Source: Phragmites australis
Taxonomy: Eukaryota > Streptophyta > Magnoliopsida > Poales > Poaceae
Direction of reading: 5' to 3'
DNA: 64,000 nucleotides
NCBI RefSeq assembly: GCF_958298935.1
Contig: NC_084923.1
Location: 33,572,501-33,636,500 of the forward strand
Shown one piece after another: positions 12,179 to 22,649 of the stretch. The position numbers and the translations under genes are program-made. The notes under the pieces were generated by a model. That model made no database searches and was not told the origin of the DNA. It saw nothing but the letters and a program-made list of their open reading frames with translations. Each line of letters opens with the position of its first letter. Position 1 is the first letter of the stretch.

Positions 12179-12412
12179 TCATGTGCCAGAACAAACTACA
12201 TTGCTACCAAATTGCCAGCCATTGTTAAGCAAGGAATGACTATTCAAACTAGTCATGCAGTTCTCTCCATTGTGATGAACAACAATAGAGAATTTTTTAT
12301 ATAGAAGAACATAATGTAGAACGTGATTCATAGTAAAAATTGGGTCCACGGTGGTATCCTTCATAGCAGCGAATAATATATATTCCATATGACCGAAATC
12401 GACGCCAAGCAT
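12179..12412 (-). CDS. Short ORF (77 aa) conserved in two related elements; function unknown
   Basis: Starts at an ATG whose first codons (MLGVDFGH) match the ORF at 39557-39772 almost base for base, and keeps the blocks VDPIF and FSIVVHHNG. A short V/I-HHNG segment occurs in N-terminal regions of some plant transposase-associated proteins, but I do not claim homology. After the stop the sequence still reads VEPDPDD in another frame, which the partner also has, so this is probably one exon or a broken piece of a longer protein. No membrane segment or known domain is seen. Confidence 0.4.
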   Translation of the reverse strand: MLGVDFGHMEYILFAAMKDTTVDPIFTMNHVLHYVLLYKKFSIVVHHNGENCMTSLNSHSLLNNGWQFGSNVVCSGT

Positions 12413-13286
12413 CTATACCGTGAAATCAACCATGAGAACAACCATATCCTCCCAGCATCTGATAGCAGTGAACAAAGATATTATAGATCTAGGACACACA
12501 AACACTACATTACCATCAGTTAACAAATCAAAGCAAACCTTAACAAAACCACGATGCAAACCCTACTCACCTTAGTGCAGGAAAAAGGATTTGGCACCTA
12601 GATCTTGAACCTTCCTTGTAGAAATAAACCCTAAAACACCTTTGCAAATTGGGCTCAAATGGCAACAAGGAGAGTGATTGAGATGGATTTCTTGTCGCTT
12701 AAGTGAGGGAGATGAGCAGTTTGTGTTTATAGGGGTAGTGGGAAGCCGTAGAGTAAGGGGTCAAATTTAAAACAGTATTAGGATCTTTAACTACTGGCCT
12801 TTTTAAAAAAAAATCTGTCTATATCTATCATACAAATACAGACAGATCTTATAAAAAATCATCTGTAACTATATCACAGATAGATTTTTCTAAATTCTAT
12901 TTATGTCTATATGACAGAAACAGACGGATTTATAAAAACCGTGTATGAGTTCTGACACACTCATATAGCAGTCATATTACAAACATGTTTATCTTAATAA
13001 CTATCTGTAGGTATTTTATCAGTAACATATCTTAAGAAACTGTATGTGATATTCCATCTATTTTTTACTAATTTTATGGCCGTAAGATAATGTAATAAAA
13101 TATCACGTCTACTTGTAACTTATTGAAAAACACTTAATTTAGAGAAAAATCAAGCAGGAATCCCCCGCCCCTTTCCTGCGGTCCTGACAACTGACAGCAG
13201 GCTAATGAATTGCAGCGGATCTGATGACTCGGACACGTTTAATTTTTTTGGTACCGTTGTGCATTCCTTTCACATGAGCATTCTTA

Positions 13287-13555
13287 GGTCTGTTTGTTTC
13301 ATACTGTTTCTGACTTCTGTTTCTATCAGAAATGTAAACAAATGGGTTTGCTGAAAAGTAACTTCTGAAGAAGTCAGAAAACTGCTTCTGAGGAAATAAA
13401 CTAGAAGCTGAGAAGCTGGCTAAAAATAACTTTTCTGAGAAGTAGTGTGCTGATAAACTAAAAAATTGTTGTAAAATTCAAAAGCAGTTTTTCAGAAAAA
13501 CCAAAAGCACAGTTTTTCAGAGAAGCTAGAAGCAGAAGCCCAAACAAACAGACTC
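13287..13555. mobile_element. Tourist-like MITE (PIF/Harbinger)
   Basis: Terminal inverted repeats GGTCTGTTTGTTT... and ...CAAACAAACAGACTC are flanked by TTA on both sides (13284-13286 and 13556-13558). The TTA duplication and the GTCTGTTTG terminus are diagnostic of Tourist-type MITEs. It is 269 bp with no coding. Confidence 0.8.
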
Positions 13556-14224
13556 TTAGTACCGTTGCAACATACTTACAGTTGGCTCACAAACTATTCT
13601 ATCAAACGGAAACTTTTAATGTAATAATTTTAGTAGAGGAGATGTGTTTCTTATTATTAAATGTTTCATATAATATTCTGACTAGTGTGCGGTTATGTGC
13701 ATCTTAGTAATACAGAGGCAGAAGATAAACTCTTGTGTGGTTATATCATCTTAATGTAAGGATGATAATTAATAAAGTTTTTTTCAAAAAAAATCTAGAA
13801 TTTTGGGTAATGTGCTCTACAGCCCAATTCTTATATCTATTTTTGTGGTTCCCAGTTTATTCTTCCCAGTTAAGTTTCATGCAATAGGAATAGAGATATT
13901 TTTATTAGACAAAAGGCAAACAGCCCCGCTTATATTGAAAGCGACAACGTTTTTAGCAAATAGTCTGACTGGGGATGTCAGTCTAATAGAAAAACATCTA
14001 GAAAAAGAGATCGAACCAAAGAGCTACAGAAACACAACATGTGAAAGATTTGACGCGGAAGCTTTAAAGCTCTTAGTCCATTGCAGCACCCTTGCCATCA
14101 GAACGCCCACCTTCACCTTGTTTGCCTCCTTCAAGAGAATGCGCCACTTCTGTAGAAAAGAGATACCGGCAAAGACAATATCAATAAGTTGCTTAGGAAA
14201 CTCTTTATTAATAGTCATCTTGTT

Positions 14225-17200
14225 TCACGCAATCCAGAGAGCCCAAGCAAAACCTACAAAAACAAAAAGACCCATCTGATAACTCACTATAAAATGATCA
14301 GGAAACCATTCCGACAGGAGCTCAGATATAGAATTGGGTTGGCCATCCCAGCCAAAGATCTCCTTAATCATACACCAAATAAAGCAAGTAATCGGGCAAT
14401 TAAAGAAAATATGGTCAGTAGTTTCAATCGATTGACAAAGCACACAACACTCGCTTCCTTTCCAATGCTGATTCTTGAGTTGATATCCAGATTGGATCTT
14501 GTCTTGGAATAATTGCCAAAGAAAAATTCTAATTTTCAAAGGGATTTTACAGCTCCAAAGCTTTTTCGCAAGTTTACTGGATATACCCCCAAAAGACAAA
14601 AAGTGGTATAAGGATCTAGCAGAGAACATCTTGTTTGAGTAAGAGCCCAGCTCACAACATCCTTTTCCTGGCTAAGCTGAACATCATGTAGAGTAGACTG
14701 CAACATATTCCATTCCTCTAGTTCCAAAGCCCCAAAATTTCTTCTCAAGTTTATATCCCAATCAGAATTGTAGTACTCAGCCACCTTGGCTGAAGGCTTA
14801 TAACAGATATCAAACGAATGAGAAAAAGCAATTTTCAAGGGGGTATCCAGCAGTCACACATCATGCTAGAAGGCAGTACGCATTCCATTCCCAACTTTAT
14901 GAATAGCACCCCACTTAAACACGTGTTTTATTTTATGCAAACTTTACCAAAACTGAGAACCTCTTGTAGCAGTAGTACTGAAAATATCATCATGAGGCAT
15001 ATATTTTTCTTTTAACAGCTTACACCAAGTTCCATCACTGTTATGATATAACTTCCAGATCCATTTAGTCATTAAACAAAAATTGAAGAGCTTAGTGTTA
15101 ACTAAGACCAAGCCCCCATACTCCTTAGGCCTACACACAGTAGACCACCTCACCATATGATATTTAAATTTATCTGAAACCCCTCTCCAGAAAAATCTGG
15201 CTCTAGTATTGTCTATTTTCTTATGCACCCCTACATGAAGAATGTAAAAACCCATAATATAGGTGGGAAGGCTACTTAAAGAAGAGTTTGTTAAGATAAG
15301 TCTCCCCCCAGAAGACATGTGCTTATCCTTCCATGGATTTAATCTCTTAATTAGTTTATCTATAACACCATCAAAGGCTCCCATACCTAGAACATGGTCA
15401 GAAATTGGGATCCCAAGGTATTTCAAAGGAAAGCTACCAAGCTGACAATTTAGCATGTTAGCAATTCTATGTTGGTCCGACACATCCATGCCAAACACAA
15501 AAGCCTCACTTTTATGATAATTGATCTTGAGACCAGATAGCCACTCAAAGCAATAAAGAATGAGCTTTAGGTGTAAAATAGAATTGTCATCTCCTCCAGT
15601 CATCACCACAGTGTCATCCACATACTGAATATGTGTCAATCCTTCAGAGAGCAGATGAGTCATTACCCCCTTGACCAAACCTTTCCGCCTAGTCTTTTTC
15701 CAATATGCTTGCCAAGGTATCAACCACAATGTTGAACATAGAGGGGGAGAGAGGATCTCCTTGTCTCAATCCCTGAAATGCTATAAAATAAGGACTTTCT
15801 TTTACCACTTATATGAATGCATACTTTTCCTCCTTGGATAGTTTGCATTGTCCAATGAATCCACTTGTCAGTGAAACCCTTCTGCCACATCACATCCCAA
15901 ATAAAATCCCATCTAACATTATCATATGCCTTCTCAAAGTCTATTTTGAGGATGATACCTCTCCTATTAGTCCTTCTTAAATTAATGCATAGTTTCATGA
16001 AGTATCATCACCCCTTCAAGGATATCCGTACCTTTAATAAAAGCAGTTGATTAGTGTTGATCACCTTGTCATCAACTTATCATCAACTGAGTCTAATCTA
16101 TTTGCTAAAAGTTTCCCAAAATTTTTGAAATCCACGTTCAGAAGACAGATAGGCTTGTATTGCCTAATATTGTTAGCTTCCTTAAGCTTTGGGACCAAGG
16201 TAATCACACCATAATTGAGTCTTCTCAAATCAAGCTTCTGGTTATAGAAGTCCTGAATCGTCAGCATAATATCATCCTTGATCAACTCCCAAAAGTTTAT
16301 AAAAAAGTCACAGAAAATCAGCAATGGTAAGTTCTACTTCCTTGATAGAAAACAGTGAAATTAGCTAGCCTTGTCCAAATCAGAGCGTTGTCCCTAAGAA
16401 CCCAAAAAATTCTCTGACAATCTAACTCCTTTATCAGGGTAAGATCCGAAAAGACCCTTATAAAAATTTGTAATATGTGTCTCTAAATCATCTTGATCAG
16501 AGATCACACCTTGATAAGTTTCCAAAGAAATAATGGAGCATTTTCTTCTCCCATTAGCCAAAGAATGGAATAAATCAGTATTTGCATCCCCTTTCAGTAA
16601 CCAATTTTGATCACTTTTTTGCTTCCAGAAGATCTCCTCCTTGGAGAAAATTAGTTCCATTTCTTCTTCCATAGCATATCTTTCTCTCCACTCATCCTCA
16701 AATAGACCCTTGTCCTCCTCAAGGTGATCTAGCAGTTCCAACTTAGCCATGATAGAATTTTTTTTTCTTGCTTTCCAGAGCTCATTAGATTAGCATTCCA
16801 GCCTCTAAGAAATTGTCTTAGAAGACTTAGGCAACCATGCCAAGTATTCATGGAATATCTGTCTCTTCCCATGTTCTTCTTTATATCATGCAGTTTTTTA
16901 ATGATTAGATTCTTGAAACCCTCCCGCTACAGCCACTTTTGTTCAAAGTAAAAGTATTTCTATCTCTTTTGAGAGGTTTTCCCAGAATCTAGAAAAATAT
17001 GACAATGATCTGAACCAATTCTAGTTTTGCTCCATGCAAAACATATTCCCAATTGGTGGAGACCAGAATTCTATCCAAATTGACCATCACAGGAGATATC
17101 TGCTTACTTGTCCAAGTATATTTAGGACCATTCCTTCTAATTTCCAGCAGCTGGTGTAAAGAGATAAACATATTAAATTTGTCCATCAAATTATTATCCA

Positions 17201-17701
17201 CATGGAGAGTATTTTTGTCATCTGAAAACCTAATCAGATTAAAGTCCCCACCTAAGACCATAGGGAGATTAGAGAAGAGTCATTTCTTGGAAAGCTCAAT
17301 AATATAAAATCAGAAGAATTCTCATGGTTAGCTGGGCCATAAACAGTAAGTAACTCCCATCTAAAGTTGATCAGTCTATGTCTTAACACCATGCTCACAA
17401 AGAACTCCCCAACTTCAAAATCTTCCAATTCTAAAACATCATTTTTCACCCCCATCAAAATACCACCCGAATGTCCATTGGCAGGGAGCCAATGCCACAA
17501 AAAAGGAAAATTACCTGATAACTCAACCAACTCCTTGTTGGAAAAAGCACATTTAATATTTTCTTGGAGACCAACAACATCTAGATTTTCCTCCCTAATG
17601 TTTTCCCTAATTTGTCTTTTTCTAGCTGGTTTCCCAAAACCCCTAATATTCCAGAACATAAACTTCATTTCTTCTTTTTGGGCTACCCCTTCTGATTCCA
17701 C
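14225..17701 (-). pseudogene. LINE A ORF2: endonuclease, reverse transcriptase, zf-RVT
   Basis: Target-primed retrotransposition enzyme of an L1-type LINE. Endonuclease blocks: FMFWNIRGFG and VVGLQE (17660-17560), GHSGGI, then VLGGDFNLIRF, YTWTSKQ and LDRIL (17261-17070). Reverse transcriptase blocks: LLKGDANTDLFH (about 16585), GVITLVPK and YKPICLLN (16220-16140), ILKIDFEKAYDNVRWD (about 15950), then the active-site stretch IQYVDDTVV (about 15625; YVDD instead of the common YADD) and GLKINYHKSEAF. The zinc-binding domain CCVLCQSIETTDHIFFNCP lies near 14450. The reading frame breaks near 17255, 16985, 16390, 16060, 15725 and 14940, so no full product is possible. Confidence 0.85.
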
Positions 17702-17830
17702 AAAAAACTAGGGTCCTTCATAGCCTGAGAATTAGAAGAGGTAGTCACCCCCTGGTGACATTATCAATTGGCTCCATATATAACTCACTTATCAACTCAT
17801 CATTAACCTAAACTAAATTGGCTTTTTTTC

Positions 17831-18193
17831 TTAAAAAAAAACCTTATAGCTAGCTTCTGCAATAGCAGCTCGTGCTTTTTCCATAGCCTTCATAGCACTA
17901 ATTTGAGAAATTTCACCAGGTTGTGTAGGAAGAAGCTTAAGATCTAGTTCTCTAATCACATTTTCTAAGTAGTCATCAGATTTATCATTTAGAATAGTAA
18001 AGGAGTTAGATGAAGAAGCATTACCTTGAATTTCCAAATCACAAACTTGAACACGATGTGTAGCTTTTTCTTCCATGGTTATACCTCCTTGGTTGTTAAT
18101 TCTTGAGCTCTTACGTGTGGCAGTCACAAAGCCCTTCTTTTTCCTGACCACTTGTCTCTTCTCTTTGCTCAGCAGTACCAAGAAGGTTCTCAT
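17831..18193 (-). pseudogene. LINE A ORF1, C-terminal remnant
   Basis: A 120-residue open stretch, basic at the start and acidic/helical at the end (SDDYLENVIRELDLKLLP, then MKAMEKARAAIAEA). It has no intact zinc knuckle. Its place directly upstream of the endonuclease start and its charge pattern fit the tail of a plant LINE ORF1. It begins abruptly where LINE C sequence stops. Confidence 0.5.
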
Positions 18194-18441
18194 AGAAATC
18201 TAGAACCACCTGTTGTTTGAGAGCTAGCTTGGAGATGAAAAAAAGGAAGTGTTCGCATCTCCCTCCTCCAACCAACCAATGCAAGACTGAAGACGAGCGA
18301 TTGTCCTTTCAAGGGAGGCGAGACCAAGACAGTGATGTTTCAGCTCACACTTGAGACAAAATTCATCAATAGATAAGGCACGAGAGTCTTGAGCAATTTC
18401 TAATCGATGAAGGATCTCCCTGGTTAGCTATAGTTGTTGTT

Positions 18442-19372
18442 TTACATGACCAACCCTCCTGTTACCAAAAGATTGTAGAGCTTGGTAGAGCCTCTTAAAC
18501 TTAATGAAGAGATGCTCAACTGGGCAAGAAACCTCCAGTGCCCCATCCCAAGAGGCTGCAACCGTATCAAGAAAACCATCAAGCTTAGTCCAGAAACTTT
18601 CAAAGTGAAATGTGTGCTTTCCCTTAACTCCGTCATTGAGTCCAAGAATAAGAGGACAATGGTCAGACATTTCAGAGGCGTGGATTTGCAACAGATAGTC
18701 CAAAAAAATAATTCCCAACCTGCAGTGCAAAGGACACAATCAAGCTTGACCAAGGTAGGCGCCTCCCTCTCATTGGACCAAGTATACCGATGACCAATAA
18801 GAAGAATTTCCTTGAGCTCAATATCATTAACCAATCGGCGAAAACAACCCATCATCACTCTGTTGAAATTTGTATTTTTCTGGTCCTCTGATTGATAGAT
18901 CATATTGAAATCTCTGGCAATAACCCAAGGGCCAACACAGTGAGCACGAATGTCCCTCATCTCCTGAAGAAAGACAATTTTCTCATTGTCATGATGCGGA
19001 CCATAGACACCCCTGAACCACCAAGCGGGAGCATCTGTCGGCTTGAACATAACTAAAACCGAGTGTGAATTGACCCGATGAGCTTCAGCCACATAGGACT
19101 CGCCCTTCCATGCAACAAGGATACCTCCTCTCGGGTAAGCCGCTGGGAGAAACACAAAATTATCAAAGTTGAACACAAGATAGCAAGAACACCCCGCACA
19201 GAGATGAAGGCCAGTTTAGTTTCTTGTAAACAAACAATATCAGGGCGGCAAGAATCCACCACACCACTCACAACATTCCTCTGTACCTTTGCATTCAGGC
19301 CTCGGGTATTCCAGATCAGAACATCGGAACTAAGCATTGTAACCAGGAAAAACATGACCCAAAAAGAACAAA
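18442..19372 (-). pseudogene. LINE C ORF2, endonuclease part
   Basis: Apurinic-type endonuclease blocks: DVLIWNTRGLN and DIVCLQETKLA (19340-19220), YPRGGILVAWKGES, VYGPHHDN, then ARDFNMIYQSEDQ (the usual GDFN is RDFN), HRYTWSNERE and TLVKLDCVL. A frame change falls near 19150 and another near 18720 (NHCPLIL-like SDHCPLILG in a second frame). No reverse transcriptase follows; the sequence passes into LINE A near 18200. Confidence 0.75.
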
Positions 19373-19800
19373 AAGACAAGCAGTTAGGCAGCGGCAGTAT
19401 TGTCCGCCAACCTTGTCTGAGCCTCTGGAACATACCACCCAAACAAAGCTGCCAAAGCCTCAATATGTGCACGGTTCAGAGGGGCACTAAACACCTTGGC
19501 ATACTTGTAAAGAGCCTCATCATTGAGACATTCATGCTCCTCCAAGAAACCCAGTCTTCTCATAATGCGAGCAGTCGCATGCTGATCAAAAATAGAGTTG
19601 GAGTTCCTAATGGCGAGGCGAGTGCTACGCCTTGGGACGAAATCAGTAGGGAGAACCTTGGGTCTTCTCTTGCAAACCTTCGAGGCTGGCAACACAGCAT
19701 CCACCGGCATGGAGAGGTTGGTCATAAAAATAAAAGGGGTCCATGCACTACGGCCACCGACTCCTTCCACTTGTTGGGCCGCCGAGAGAACACCACAGAG

Positions 19801-20337
19801 TAAAGATGGCCAAGTGGGCCAGGCCAAATGGGCCTGCACGAGGCACGATCATTTTGGCCCAGCCCAGGCATGACACGGCACGATGGCTAACGGGTCAGGC
19901 CGGCACGGCACAACGACCTGGGCTGTGCCTGGGCCGGAGCCACGGCACGACAACTAACTGTTCATATTTTTGTAGTATTTTATATAATTTGTTTAGATCT
20001 AATACCATGTAGGATATGTGGTGCAATGGTAGTGTGTTTGACTCGCAAGTAGAAGGTCGGGTGTTCGATTCTGAGTGAAAGCAAGTTTTGTGATTTTTTC
20101 CAATTTTTCGCGGGCTGACGAGCTGACGGGCCAAAAATAGTCATCGGGCCTACCGTGCCACGGGCCGTCATGGCACAGCCCAGTCTTAAATGGGCCGTGC
20201 CTTGGCTAGAGTCACGGCACGTGGGCTGACACGGCATTCCCGTTTAGCTAACGGGCCTAAACGGGCCGTACCTAAATGGGTCGTGCCTCAATGGGCCCGT
20301 GACGTGCTAGGCCGGGCCACCCATTTGGCCATCTCTG
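19801..20337. mobile_element. hAT-type non-autonomous element containing a tRNA-like sequence
   Basis: It is flanked by a perfect 8-bp duplication CCACAGAG (19793-19800 and 20338-20345). The ends are inverted repeats, TAAAGATGGCCAAGTGGG and the complement of CCCATTTGGCCATCTCTG. An 8-bp duplication and YARRGATG-type ends fit the hAT superfamily. The arms are rich in GGCACGGC / GCCGTGCC motifs and fold back on each other. It interrupts LINE C. The element at 49249-49725 has nearly the same end (TAAAGATGGC). Confidence 0.7.
20011..20082 (+). pseudogene. tRNA-Trp-like sequence inside the hAT-type element
   Basis: GGTGCAATGGTAGTGTG (A-box region), GACTCGCAAGTAGAAGG (anticodon arm) and GTGTTCGATTC (B-box/T-loop) follow the order and spacing of plant nuclear tRNA-Trp. 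The anticodon position reads CGC instead of CCA, the anticodon stem no longer pairs and the T-stem is mismatched. It is therefore a relic, not a working tRNA. Both internal promoter boxes remain close to consensus. Confidence 0.6.
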
Positions 20338-20339
20338 CC

Positions 20340-22630
20340 ACAGAGCAAACCTTGGGTTTGTAACGGTCAGGCTCCACCATAAGTTGGGCTGGAGAATGAA
20401 CAGGGCCTAGTCCGGAAGAAGGATTTCCAGGGGACCAAGAAACATCTACAAGAGATGAACCGGTGGTGCGCACAGGAGATGAGGGAGCCAGACCATTAGA
20501 TACCGGGTCAACAACATCCTCATCGATCGATGCACCGTATGTTGTGGTCACATCTCTAGAATAGGGAACCAAAACTTCAACGACAAGCGCCAGGTCGAGG
20601 GATCCTCATGAACATCAGCGGCAACAAGTCATCATGGCCCGAGGTAGTCAATAAGGCCTCTGAAGAGACCAAGGCACCATTACAACATGTGGGGCCCGAA
20701 GCACAGGTGGACTCTTGAAGGGTGTCAACCACCAACATCTTGGCGGCCTGACAGCCACCAGAGGTGCCGCGGTTACCGCCCAAGACACCACCAGCCTAGG
20801 TTGAGGCCTCAACCACCGGACCACCAAGAGCACCAACAACTGAAATGTGATCACGCGCATGAAGAATGCGACGTCATGATCGGCGACCAATGTCAAAGTC
20901 TGGCAAGGATGGTGGAACCGGCGAAAGAGAGAAGTCGATCACATCTTCTAGGGAGATGTCAATGATGTAAGCCAGTGTCTTCTTCACCATGGGACCATCA
21001 CCAATCCCAGGAAACTTCAGCTCTGAGATGCGAAGTTGCTTCTGGGAGGGGATACACTCCAGGTTGGAGGCCCAAGCCCTGAGCAGGTACACAAACAAAT
21101 CAAAATGATCTGCCATTGAAGGGTGAAGGGTTTGAATCCAGCAACATGAGCCTAGTAGCTGCTCTACCAATGAGAGATCCCATGCATGTAGAGGAATGCC
21201 ACGAAGAGACAAATCGATTCTCAAGGGCAGCGAGATGCCCATTGCATGGGCCAATCGTGTCCATGGCCTAATAAGCATGCTGAAATATAGGGAGTGAACT
21301 AGTTTCCCACGGTTGGTCACTAGCTCTGCATTCGACACATCTGGCAAAAGCAAAAGGAAATCTTGAGGTTTTGAATGATGAATTTCTAACAAGCTAACGT
21401 TGAGGCTGAAATTGTTGGCGATGGCTGTTGATATCTCCTGTGGTGTCGCCATGGGTCTGGAATCGATGATCGTGACAGAAATAGCCCAGCTAAGATCTCC
21501 TTTAGCTAGGGCAATGCAATCAAAACAATCAATCACACACCAGTCCAAAGATGAGGACGCCGGACGAGCCGTTGTAAGAGCATGAGTCGCAAGAGGCGAT
21601 GCTGCCAACACTAGGGTCTCACCATCACTTGCACTGTCTTGACCACTAGGGGGTGTGTGACCGAACCCACTGGTCGTAGCAGAGGATGATCGGCGTCGGT
21701 GACGAGGACATCTGTGAGGCCTGTGACCACCGTCTTGACCATCATGATAGCCACGAGCCGCATCCGCCACCTCCTAAACACCAGGCAGAACCACCAGCAA
21801 CGATGATGGGCCCGACTCTGACGAAGGCACAGGGGAGACGCGGTGCCACACAAAGCGACTACCAACGCAGGCAACAGCTACATTCGTGACCGCAGAAGAG
21901 GACTATGATGGACGCGACCGGGGACACGTAAGAGCCTTATGGCCCAAAGCGTGATAGTGAAAGTAACGGGTTTGATGACGGCACACAGTAGCGTGGTGAT
22001 CCGGGGAGAAGTAGTTGAAGCACTTCCCCCGGAGATCCAATGGACTCGGCCTCGGTAGGCAGGTCAGACGTCTTCGCTAAGCACCCTGGGGACCAGTCAT
22101 CCATGTCTAGGCCACGCTTCACAACCGAAGCGGGATGAATAACGGAGTAGACCAGCGGATGGGCTAGTCGAGGAACCACCACCAAACCGAACTCCTTTCC
22201 GGAGACACGATGGATCATAGAGCGAACGATGAAGTAGGGCCGGGCGGGAGAGTTGCACCGAGCCGGAATGGACGCGAACTCGGGCAGCATGGCATGGGGT
22301 GAGTCCGCACGAACATGTGAACCAGGAACCATGAAACTCGACACCGCCTCCTGATACGACATCGGAGCAGGAACACACTGTTCTGACCCTCCAGCGGTGG
22401 GGGAGGCCAGGCTATCGTTGTGCCACCTGAGTTCCTTTGGTCGGCCATGTGGAGAGAACGGGCAGGCGAATTGTGAGAGAGGAGAGGCTGGTGTTGGGGA
22501 GGGGAAGGGGGAGGGGAAGGTGGCCACCGGGCTCGGAGTGAATGCAGGCGCAAGATAGAGGAGAAGGGCGACCCGGAGGGAAGTTGAGGGGCGGAGGGAA
22601 TCGAAACGTCTAGGGGAGCCGAAGCGATCA
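20340..22630 (-). pseudogene. LINE C ORF1 (zinc knuckles and DUF4283-like region)
   Basis: ORF1 of plant LINEs binds the element RNA. Near 22050-21920 the - strand reads KCFNYFSPDHHATVC and RYFHYHALGHKALTC. These are two CCHC knuckles with the second Cys of the first (Phe) and both N-terminal Cys of the second (Tyr) replaced, so zinc binding is likely lost. The following open stretch of 298 residues (21770-20874) has the DUF4283 pattern: HHSKPQDFLLLLPD, LIRPWTRLAHAMG, LRGIPLHAWDLSLVEQLLG and SCCWI. Proline/serine-rich spacers make up the rest. Frames change several times. Confidence 0.7.
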
Positions 22631-22649
22631 TTTTCCTCAGTCTCTGAAT

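Larger units (their letters stand above)
11520..13085 (-). mobile_element. Non-autonomous element related to the 35510-40474 CACTA-ended element
   Basis: Both edges carry subterminal blocks of ACAGACGG.. and ..AAACCGTATGTGAG type repeats in opposite orientation (11540-11710 and 12790-13030), like those at 35560-35830 and 40290-40470. The interior matches the other element in reverse: a TACTGTTTTAAATTTGA stretch, a 5-prime leader, a short ORF, and a tandem GATGAT-rich repeat (11955-12090). The termini themselves have decayed; at 13065-13085 the expected CACTA end is no longer readable. Confidence 0.55.
13780..18200 (-). mobile_element. L1-type LINE segment A (5-prime truncated, dead)
   Basis: Read on the - strand it holds the end of ORF1 (18193-17831), endonuclease, reverse transcriptase and zinc-binding domain, then a 3-prime tail ending near a T/A-rich run at 13777-13795. 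The 5-prime edge near 18200 abuts segment C in the same orientation. A clean target duplication was not found. Confidence 0.8.
18201..22640 (-). mobile_element. L1-type LINE segment C (ORF1 and endonuclease only)
   Basis: On the - strand this runs from ORF1 with its zinc knuckles (22640-20340) into endonuclease (19470-18440) and stops near the start of the reverse-transcriptase part (EEGDANTSFF near 18240), where LINE A begins. A hAT-type element (19801-20337) interrupts it between ORF1 and the endonuclease. Losing the 3-prime half is unusual for a LINE copy and points to later truncation. Confidence 0.75.

Noticed and set aside
19078..19803. 241-codon open frame on the + strand
   Set aside because: It is antisense to the recognisable LINE endonuclease and has no domain.
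20011..20082. Functional tRNA gene
   Set aside because: Anticodon and T stems do not pair and the anticodon is altered; it lies within a transposon.
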